A DNA stretch of 64,000 bases, taken from NCBI GenBank assembly GCA_905178155.1, contig CAJINV010000008.1, forward strand, positions 186,001-250,000. Direction: 5' to 3'. Shown here in pieces: positions 12,101 to 20,900 of the stretch. The notes below the pieces were generated by a model, which saw nothing but the letters and a program-made list of their open reading frames with translations, had not been told where the DNA came from and did not search any database. The first letter of the stretch is position 1. Every line of letters begins with the position of its first letter. The stretch is from Amoebophrya sp. A120. Taxonomy: Eukaryota; Sar; Dinophyceae; Syndiniales; Amoebophryaceae. Position numbers and translations under genes: made by a program.

Positions 12101-12911
12101 GTCGCATGGTTGTAGCCATTCAGGTTAATTCCTCGCGGGTCGCTGCTGGTGCGGAAAAGACCTCCGCTCGCTGGTGGTTGTTGCATGCCGAAGGATCCGT
12201 CTCCTGGGAGCGCTTCGGCCTCCCGCTCCTCTGAATAATACGCAGCGAACTCCTCCCAAAGTGCGAGGGTTTGCTTGGCTGCCTGTTTCACCAGGTCACT
12301 GCTGTCACTCTCCAATGTTGTGCGGAGCGCGGCTTGCAGAATTTGCTTCTGCTGGGCGTTGAAGTTCTGCAAACTCTGCAGGGCCAATATTGCCTGCAGC
12401 CGCACCTGCCACTCGCCCCCCATGTTCTCCAGGCTCGCCAAGAACGCCGGCACCAAATACCTGAATCAAACATTTCAAGTAGAGAACAAGCACGTCTTCA
12501 TTGAAGTAGATGAAACCAGTGGAAGAGTCGCAGGCAAATAAATTAAAAACTGAACAACTTGACTGTGCCACAAAGAACGAAAGCAAAACACATTTATGTT
12601 TATCTACGAATATGTTGTCTTTACTCGGGCATGTCGAATGCGTTGAGGCACGAGAGGATGTGTGTTCTCAGATCCGCGGAGGTCGCTCCGAGCCGGTGCA
12701 CGAGTAGGTGCAGTAGTGATTGTGTCTCGACGCCATCGCTTTGCACAAAAATCTGGTATCGTGATGCGCTGGTGCTTGCCATGCGTGTCAAGAACTGAAC
12801 GCACGCCAGCTGCTGGTCCGCTTGGGTACTCAACAGTGCCTGCCGGCATCCTCTCCGGATCTCCGCAGGACCAGAACCTTCGAATTCCCGCATCCAATCC
12901 TCCACCATCAT
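9157..12911 (-). CDS. HEAT/TOG-array protein (CLASP/TOGARAM-like), ~900 aa, seven exons
   Basis: Exons are 12911-12625, 12460-11555, 11160-10865, 10731-~10330, 10250-9849, 9731-9501 and 9335-9157. Most junctions are GT-AG with matching phases. The exception is exon 4 to exon 5, where no GT donor fits; the model assumes a 79-nt AG...AG intron, and with that the total is 2,703 nt (in frame). HEAT-like helices are seen in exon 1 (CRQALLSTQADQQLACVQFL), exon 2 (WQVRLQAILALQSLQNF) and exon 3 (RIFEKLGDAKFVIRQTASKL). The last matches the 'LGD.K..VR..A' turn of TOG domains that bind tubulin. A long Ser/Gln/Asn-rich linker fills exon 2. The C-terminus has a conserved-looking block, NHLGVDPWSAGKEVLDYFDV. 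A role at microtubules is inferred from the repeats and is not proven; other HEAT scaffolds remain possible. Confidence 0.68.
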
Positions 12912-14107
12912 GCTTTTTTGCTGGAGGTGGTCCGGTTCTTGACCGAAGTTTATTTCCTTTTTGGAGAAAGCAAAAGCTGCGGCCGCCTGGTCCTGCTAGT
13001 TGCACCGAGAACGGAGGACTACGCTACGCATAGTGGGACTTGCATCCTCGTGCAGATTCCTCGCGAACCAAGGTGAATTTCACGACGGCGCCAACCCACG
13101 ACACCCTCCTTGTCGCTCCCGTCTTAGTCGTAGTGTAGGTTCTCCCTGCTCTCCCTGCCACTGCCGTGTCGCAGCCGGGTGCGTTTTCGCGTTCAATGAA
13201 GCCACTATGGCTATCTATGCTCCTACTGCCGACGTGGCTATTTCCCTACTACTAATCTTGCGCTTAGACGGCGGTAGTGAGGTGGAATAAGCAAGGAACT
13301 TCAACTTCTTTTCTACACTTCTTATTTCTCCGAAAAAATCTATCGTTGCACATCACTCTACCGCCTCTGTTGCCTCTATCGATTGCCAACCAAGCTGCAA
13401 TGCAAATGTCAATGTCGGAGTCGGCTGCAAAACAAGATGATATTCATAACCACAACCGATCCGATCGAAAACACCAAATGCGATAGTGAATGATCGGACG
13501 AGAGAAAGAATAGACCCACATGAACGACACTCTTCAGACTCCAGCTCGTTCGAAAAAGGATAAGAAAGCATACCATCGCGAAGTGCACGACTTCATGATC
13601 TCATCTCGCAATAAGTAGTTAAAAAATGCACCTACCTCCCGCCACGGGAGGTTCAAAAACCGCTTGCATTTTCAACAGATAACTCGACAACGAGCCCACC
13701 CCGATAACCCGGATCTTTCCCTCAATCAATGACTCCGTTCGCAGTTGTCCCGGTTCTTAACATTAAGATTAACGATGAGTGAGAATACCAAAGCAGCTCT
13801 CTTGATTCAAATCTGTACGGACTCGGAGATCAAGAAAGAGAAGAGCAGCGACCCGATGACGATTCATTACGTTTACAACGGTGCAATATTTGTACAAGAA
13901 CGAGAAGCAAGTACGAATACGTCACAGCTGATCTTCGCTTAGCAGAAAGCATGCTGCACGATTTTCATCCGCTTTTTCTTTTTGCTATATTTGGATTGTT
14001 TCATCTTAGCCGGGATTCAGTGCAGTTACGACCTGGACCGTGCCGACAACTCTGAGTATCGGGTTCGGAAGGATCTATAATTGTCTTCATAGAATTCAGT
14101 CGCTGCT
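12912..14107. other. Intergenic, 1.2 kb, no supported gene
   Basis: Only short ORFs with no recognisable motif occur here (for example 12822-13290 plus, 13353-13571 minus). The stretch separates the HEAT-repeat gene start from the next stop codon on the same strand. No repeats were noticed. Confidence 0.45.
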
Positions 14108-14656
14108 TTATCTCCCGACGGCCGAGGCAATCGGGTGCGCGAATGGAGCTGGGTCAAACCAACGCAGATCGTGCGCAGCGCAGCCCAGAATGCCAGCGGC
14201 TCTGCTCCCACCGAAATGTGAGCGCGCATGCTGCGCCGATAGCTCCAGTGCGGTTCTGGCTTTGTGAAAATTCTCCGAGACGGTCGGTTTGGCGGCCGCG
14301 TAGACAGGAGTAACCAGCCATTCGAAGAAGGATTCGATCTTCGATCTTTCGACCATATTTTTCGCACTTCCCAACGGCTGTAAGACCGCTTTGTCGAGAA
14401 ATTCCACTTCCGCCACAGCGTACTGCTTCTTCAGCAAGAAACGAGCTTGGTTCACTTTTTTGGTCGCGATATCGATCGCCTGAATATGATCGACAGGAAC
14501 CCGTGCCGGGTCACAATAGCCAGCGGTTACGGGAAGCGTCGAGAGCTCGGCGTGGTAGTCCTTAGGTACAAGCGGGTCACCAAAAACCACTTCCTTCAAC
14601 GGATTCAAAACATCCCGACGCATATCAAACACTTGCGACAACTCCGAAAACGACAT
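14108..14656 (-). CDS. Unknown protein, 182 aa, single exon
   Basis: The ATG at 14656 gives MSFSELSQVFDMRRDVLNPL and runs to TAA at 14108. An upstream in-frame extension exists (MISKQHPSSK...), but its sequence looks like leader. The protein is mixed alpha-helical with few low-complexity tracts, which argues for a folded domain; an example is ARFLLKKQYAVAEVEFLDKA. The C-terminal ~60 residues (HFGGSRAAGILGCAAHDLRW...) look less regular. In an alternative frame a second ORF overlaps 14026-14367, so a frame change or intron near 14,200 cannot be excluded. I recognise no family. It lies between the HEAT-repeat gene and ARPC2, with no obvious functional link. Confidence 0.55.
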   Translation of the reverse strand: MSFSELSQVFDMRRDVLNPLKEVVFGDPLVPKDYHAELSTLPVTAGYCDPARVPVDHIQAIDIATKKVNQARFLLKKQYAVAEVEFLDKAVLQPLGSAKNMVERSKIESFFEWLVTPVYAAAKPTVSENFHKARTALELSAQHARSHFGGSRAAGILGCAAHDLRWFDPAPFAHPIASAVGR

Positions 14657-15457
14657 TTTGCTGCTTGGGTGCTGTTTGGAAATCACTTACAAAAATACGA
14701 AGTGACTGCACACGTATTTGTTCCAATTGGAAGCTACATGATTTTGATTTACATTTACACTCGGCACGTAACGAATATATAAACTCGTCCTTTACTTAGC
14801 AATCATAGCCTCGCTCTTGTTGCAATTACTACTTTCGGCTCCTGTGATCGTCCCAAAATGTTCTTATAAGTTTTTAGGTAGGAGCACAGGCAGAATTTCA
14901 TTTTGAAATCATCTAGATCTTGATCTACATCTTTTCTCGAAGGATGAAAGCTAGCTACAACGAAAGACGAAGCACGCAGCAGGCAACGACAGCAACCTAC
15001 GATAGCGCGGGCGCACGCGCACCTCGACGACAATACGACCAGAATCAGAAGGCACATTATCTATCACAATGACGATACACTCGCGAGTACGAGTTGTTCT
15101 GAATAGCCGTTTTCTTTTCCCAACCTTCGTTCAAGCCACGACGTCGATGACGATGATCGCTTGTTTCGATTCGAAGATGAAAATGAATGCCCGAAACTCA
15201 AACTTCCAAACCCAATGCGAGACAGATAGTAAAGACCACGGGCTTCACTCCGGTGGATGAAGAACAGCAGGAACATGCCGAATGAATGAAAAAAAATGTC
15301 CAAACATCAAAGAAATGCTCTGCCGGCGGCGAAAGCGATAAAACCGTATACGGTTGCGCTTACGGGATTCTGCTTGTGCATGTAAGCAGGTAGTTACACG
15401 CTTCGATGAGACTCGAACTGCCGCTGGCAACTCTCAACGCCTGTGTTCCCTTCAGTA
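14657..15457. other. Intergenic, 0.8 kb, no supported gene
   Basis: ORFs here are short and lack recognisable motifs or splice context. I looked for a tRNA because of a GACTCGAAC string near 15,410, but no cloverleaf could be built. The stretch is the upstream region of the 182-aa gene and the 3' flank of ARPC2. Confidence 0.45.
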
Positions 15458-17191
15458 TCAGTTCTCGATATTGATACTTTCTTGCAGTTTTCGAATGCGT
15501 CCGCGCATGCGGCTGTAGATGCCTGATTTGGACTGTTTCACGTGCATAGCCAGAAAGGGACGGACACTAGTGATGTACTGCGCGAGCCACGAGACGCGTT
15601 TCGGGGATCTGAGGAACCCGTCCATGGCATGTACGGTGAAAACAAACACGCCTATGGAAAACGTCTCGGAGAGTAGTTCTTCGAGCTCCTTACGGGAGCG
15701 TTTCAGCAGCCTAGCATCTTCGTGCTCCACCTCTTCTTGTTGCTCGACTGCCATGTTGCTGCTGTGTCGTGGATCATCTACTGCGCCGGCGATCGCTTCC
15801 TGCTCACGTGCAAAAAGGGACAGGATATCGCGCTCCTGGGGAGACGAGCAGTTTTTCTCTATTCTCATACGAGCTTGCGCGTTTCTGAGGTGTTCCTTCA
15901 GCAGATCGAAGGAGGACTCGCTCCTACGTGCTGCGCCGGCAGCACTTGCCGCGTGATCGTCTGCTGCAACAACACCAGGTGACGCAGTTTCGGCGAAGAG
16001 GAGTCTGTGCGGATAGAACGAGCACGGGACGCAACTGCCCGTCACGCTTCGTTGAGCTTCTTGAAATTCTTGGCAGGCCAACTGGCCTACAGTCACTTCC
16101 AGTGGATCTTCGTAGTGAATCGGCACCACAATTTGCAATCGAGGGTCTTTGGCAGAGTCGAGCTCGCGTGGGAAGGCGCAAATCCAGATTTTATCCTTGC
16201 TTGCAGGATCGATCAATTGGTAAAGTGGCGCGCCGGACGCGTCCTTTTGACCACCTGCTTTAATAGTCTCGACTGGACCTTCTTCCTCACTGCCGGAACT
16301 GCAGTGAAACGCGTACACGGGAGGCAGCTCCTCCAACCGGCCGGCACGCATGGCGAGCAGGTAGGCACTCAGAGGGAGTTTTAGCATTGTAGCCGGAAGC
16401 CGCGCAAGCCACTGAAATTGCGACTCATGGTAAAACTGGAGCGCGTTTCTAGTACTTGCAGATATGGCACCAGCTCGCGTGGAGGCGGAAGAACTGGAAC
16501 TGGTTCCGCTACTACTAGCCGGGAGCGGCAACAGCAACACCAATTCGTTCCTGTAAATCTTCAAGGAATAGTTCTGCTTCAAATGGTCTAAGGAGTGCTC
16601 CTGACCTGACGGAAACGATCTGTGGCTGAACAAAAGCCCAAGCTCCTTGTCCAAAACGGCACGTGCTATCTGTGTTACCTTGTTCTGGTCCGTCTCTTGC
16701 TCGCGCGAAACCAACTCGTTCAGATATCGAAACTCCAGTCGAAACTCGATCACGGCTTTCCTCACAGAATTGCCGTCTCGATCTTGTACAGCAGATGGAG
16801 GATCTCGATCGGCATTTTTCCGAAGCGCGGAAGCGGTGGAGCTCGGGACTGGCGCCGGAAGGAGGTTTACCGAAGCTGTCAATTCTTCTACCTCGTGCTG
16901 GCGCAAATTGATGCGCCCAACGTAGTAAGAGAACCCGTCAAAGTCCCGAATCCGATTCAGCTCATTTTGCGTCGTCCTCCCGGCAACGGACCGGAACAAG
17001 GCTTCAACCACTTTGGGGTTCAGGCTGTCGATGAAAAGGTACAACTTTTCCGGCGGTATCACATACGGATCCAACACACCACACACCGGCCGCTCTGCTC
17101 GGCTGCTGCTACTCTGTGGCCCGCTCCTATGCAATGTGTGCGGCATGCGTCCGACATTGTTCCCGGTGCCGGCCCCTTTACTGTGCATCAT
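15458..17191 (-). CDS. ARPC2: Arp2/3 complex subunit 2 (ARPC2/p34), divergent, 577 aa
   Basis: ARPC2 forms the core of the Arp2/3 complex with ARPC4, contacting the mother actin filament during branched nucleation. The match is in order along the protein. An N-terminal DFDGFSYYVGRINLR segment corresponds to the family's 'DFDGVLYHI'. A central stretch around PIHYEDPLEVTVGQLACQEF followed by ~15 residues and a LLFAE block corresponds to 'IGKVFMQEFKEGRR...VLFSHREPP'. The C-terminal block SIGVFVFTVHA...VRPFLAMHVKQSKSGIYSRM corresponds to 'GYITFVLF...LHYHIKCSKAYIHTRMR'. The usual length is ~300 aa; here Ser-rich and charged insertions (for example after LLPLPASSSG and around ADDHAASAAGAARR) nearly double it. 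It is a single exon, with the ATG at 17191 following an in-frame GTG. Assignment is by motif order only. The rest of the complex is not in this window. Confidence 0.82.
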   Translation of the reverse strand: MMHSKGAGTGNNVGRMPHTLHRSGPQSSSSRAERPVCGVLDPYVIPPEKLYLFIDSLNPKVVEALFRSVAGRTTQNELNRIRDFDGFSYYVGRINLRQHEVEELTASVNLLPAPVPSSTASALRKNADRDPPSAVQDRDGNSVRKAVIEFRLEFRYLNELVSREQETDQNKVTQIARAVLDKELGLLFSHRSFPSGQEHSLDHLKQNYSLKIYRNELVLLLPLPASSSGTSSSSSASTRAGAISASTRNALQFYHESQFQWLARLPATMLKLPLSAYLLAMRAGRLEELPPVYAFHCSSGSEEEGPVETIKAGGQKDASGAPLYQLIDPASKDKIWICAFPRELDSAKDPRLQIVVPIHYEDPLEVTVGQLACQEFQEAQRSVTGSCVPCSFYPHRLLFAETASPGVVAADDHAASAAGAARRSESSFDLLKEHLRNAQARMRIEKNCSSPQERDILSLFAREQEAIAGAVDDPRHSSNMAVEQQEEVEHEDARLLKRSRKELEELLSETFSIGVFVFTVHAMDGFLRSPKRVSWLAQYITSVRPFLAMHVKQSKSGIYSRMRGRIRKLQESINIEN

Positions 17192-17901
17192 TATGCTCAC
17201 CCGATCTGGCTGTGCTGAAGATTAGAAATAGAGATGAATGGTGGAAAGCTGAATAGATCGAAGATGTAGCTGCTGAAAATGAAATTTCCTCAGACTTCAG
17301 TAATCAGAATCCGAATTCAAGGAACTGTTCTTGTGCCTGTGCCTGTGGCACTGCTGATCGAGTATATCAAGATATTTACACGCTTTCTTGTTATCCTGAA
17401 GAAAAACAATAACAAACCAACACCGCCCCCATAATAAAGTCGCGTGTCTTAACAAAGTAGGGAAGATCGATTGTTGCATCTGAGGGTGAGCAAGAGCATG
17501 AGATCGGGTCGCTCACACTGAAGCTATCGGCTGTAGTTCGTCCCCGTCCGATATTACAAGATACACATTTACAACCCAGCTGATGACATGAAACGCAGCT
17601 CTCTGCTTGTTCAGGTGCAGTACTACATGTAATGTTGAACAGTAGTATTCCTTTGCTTTGATATCGATTTCGATAAGTAATCATCGCGCAATCGCTTCTG
17701 CGACGTTCCATAGACACAATTTTCATCAATCTAGAAGTACCGCTGCTGCATAGAAGACAGTACAAAACCCGCAGAAGTCCAACTCGGCGTAACTATAACA
17801 TGGAGTGAGAGTAATGATCAGAATCGTGCCGCGGCCGTCCTTTTAACACAATCTTCAGTGCCAGCGCGCTGTATGCACTGCCGAGCCTGAGGGACTCAAG
17901 C
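17192..17901. other. Intergenic, 0.7 kb, no supported gene
   Basis: The stretch lies between the ARPC2 start and the probable stop of the upstream Ser-rich gene. A short minus-strand ORF (17391-17765, Cys- and Ser-rich) has no supporting features. If the last exon of the Ser-rich gene is read in its alternative frame, its stop moves to about 17,867. Confidence 0.4.
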
Positions 17902-20900
17902 TCAACCCGAGCAGGTAGGGATTCGCGCCACGCTCCTTCCTTCCGGCAAGTCGCAGCTGTATGGCGTCCTCAAATGTTAATACATTCTCAACTGTTACAT
18001 GATTTGCAATGCAAAATCACAATCAGAATCGACACGATCAAGCTGCTTCGCATGACAAATTCTCGAAGAGCCAAACAGGCTGAGAATCTTTGCCAGATCT
18101 GTTATGCAAGACGCGCAAGGTGACCCCTTTCACTTTTGCCATTCTTGCATCACAAATCCATGTAATAGTTGAGAATGTAACAGTTGAGAACGTCATAAGC
18201 TGCGGCTGCCCCTTTTGCTGTAGAAGTTCATCTGCTGTCGCAAAAGCCGAGACTTCAGGAATCTCTATCTCTGGAGAAAGTGATTGAGCGCAGTCTGGAA
18301 GACTAGTGAAAGCACGACCAGCATGATCGCAAGCAACAAGCTGATCACCGTTCTCCTGGATCTGCTGCGCGTCGTGCGACAAGAGATCATCGCGCAGCAC
18401 TGACATAATTGAGGAACAAGGTCCACTTCGGTTTTCGTGTGCCTTTTCGACCCGGTTTCCACTGCTGCTGCTGGCACGAGTTCTTGCCAGCGTCATAGTC
18501 ATAGACTGCCTCGAGACAGCTGGCGCCCTGGGTGCAGCAACATGATGATCACGGGAGAGGCAGGACGTCGACGCTGACAGCTTTTGGGTGGAGCTTGCCC
18601 GGCGTTTGGGCGGTTGGAACGAGTTGTTGTATTGGCTGCCAGTACTGCTCGTCCTCGAAGCAGCCACGCATCGACTCTCTAGTCCTCGGCGTTCCGGTTC
18701 CCACGGACCATGGCGGCGGTTGACATCCCCGGGAGGCGCAGCTCCCCCCGAAACGCCACTTGACGTGGGTGGTCGCTCCCTTCTGGTGTCGTGCAGGCCA
18801 TTGAAAAAAACCGACGCAGTGCTTCTGGACGTGGTCAGTCCTCGCTGTCGTCAAGTGGTTTCTTTTTCGCGCCCCAGGTACAGGTAGGATCAACAGGAGA
18901 CCGAGACCGAAATAATGGAAATTCTTCTTAACACGAATTATACAAAAAGAAAAAATGAAGCAGAGTTGATGTAGTGGTTGCAGAACATACCCGTACGAAA
19001 AAGGAAAAAGCTATAGCAGTGCCAGTTGTCATAAGTATTGAAGTAAAAGTATGATATTAGTGTATGTACTTGAACGCCGTCGTGGCTGCGCCGTACTATT
19101 GTGACGGGATCCGGAGCCCTTTGCCTTTGCTGGTGTGCCAGGAGATGGGGGGCCGCTTCGAAGAATGAAGCGTTGGCGCGGTCAACTATTCCGCCCCTAG
19201 ATGGAGCTGTGTGTGGTTCGTTGTCCAGTCCACTACTGCTGGTCCCGTAGGGAGGTGACAGCAGTGTACTCGTCCGGCGAAAATGATGCAACGCTTGGTG
19301 AATCGAGGGTCGCGGAAGGGCGGCACTCGCAGTCCCCGAGGATGTGCTGGGCCGCCTCACGCCTCGTTTGCTGTTGCCAGCTGCGTTGGAGGCTGCTCTA
19401 CTTCCGCCAGGGGCTACAGGAAGCATCACGCGAGGCTTTAAGATCGAAGGCGAAGCTGCGACCTGTTGAGTCCATAAATGATTACCTCAGGAGCAGGTAT
19501 GTATTCACATACATTTGTGACAGCAACCCAGTCGGACACGGAGGGACTCATCCTCGAGCATAACAAACATCTGCTGAAGCTGGTGAATCCAGATCTTCAT
19601 CGTCGATCTTCTGGATCAAAATTTATCCAAAATGAAGAAGAAGCTATAGGTGATCAGTGTCAACACGCACCACGACCAGGGGCACAACCGGCAGTATTTT
19701 CAAACAAACAGGACTAGCTCATCATCCTGTCCATGTGTTCTAACTAGTAGCTAAGTTTTGCAAATGCTAGCGCTGGAGACGCTAGCTTTACGTTGTACCT
19801 GCAACACTGTCCCCGAATCTCGTTTTGCTCCAGCAGAATTGCCGCTCAGCGTGCCTGTCCCGACGCCTCGAGTGGTGCTAGTGCCTGTTTTACTCAAACT
19901 GCTTCTGGAGAAATAAAGAGGCCCCCCACGCTCCGAGTGGTCGTAACTCCCCCTGTAGCGGTAGTCGTGCAAGTGTTCTTGATGCGGTGCTGGGGCCGGA
20001 CTTGTCACGAGCTTCGGCGACGCGACGAGCACAGAAGCAAATTCAGAACCTTGATTTGCATCGTCTGCAAAGGGGCTGCATGTGACTGGCTGCAGATGAT
20101 CACGCTGGAGAAATTTTGATGACGAGGAAGCCCTAGTACTCTTTGTCGTTTTTATGATTTGTTGTCTCTCGTCGTCGACGGCCCCCGCACACTTTGCTAC
20201 ATCTGGACCTGGAAGAATTTGATGCAGGTTTTGCGTTTCGTTCCTTCCAGAGGAACGTTCGCACTCAGGGCCAGGTGCTGCTTGCTCTACTTCATCTGTA
20301 GATTCGCGAAGCATCGCAGCGTCATCCATCTCATCCAAAAGTGACTGGCTGAAACTTTTAAAAGTTGACGTTTTTTCTCCAGCCTCAATCGCTAGGCAAG
20401 CGCTGTTAACATGCTGTTTCTGCTGTCGTTGCAAAACGACTGTGGACGAGTGCTGGGTAGGAATCGGCCGTGATGGTCTTGCTGACGAGCGCGCTAGCGC
20501 ATGATCATTTGCGATAGAATGAGGAGGCTTGCTTATTGACAAGCGGTTTTGAGTTGTCCCCCAGTCTACGAGGCCACAGGGATCAAAATCGGCAGGCGAC
20601 ATCGACTCTGGAAGCTGCTGCGAAGTTCGTGGTCTAGAAGAAGTCTCAACAACATCAACACGTCTGTGCAGGTCTGCGTCTGTTCGCTCGCTGCGGTCTT
20701 CTTTATCCTTATGCGTTCTCCTAGTGCTCGTCGACGTTGCGGATCTACCTTTGATATTCATTTTATCCCGTCGCGAGAACGAGGCAGCGGTCGTGTTTCT
20801 TTTGTTCGTTAGCATCAGGTCGGGAGAGATGGATGAAATAAAAGCCTCGGATTGTGCCCAAGAACGGTCAGCAACTGGTGCAGTTCTTCCCGGATCCTCC

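Noticed and set aside
15395-15440. Possible tRNA
   Set aside because: A GACTCGAAC string resembles a T-arm, but no acceptor or anticodon stem could be paired.
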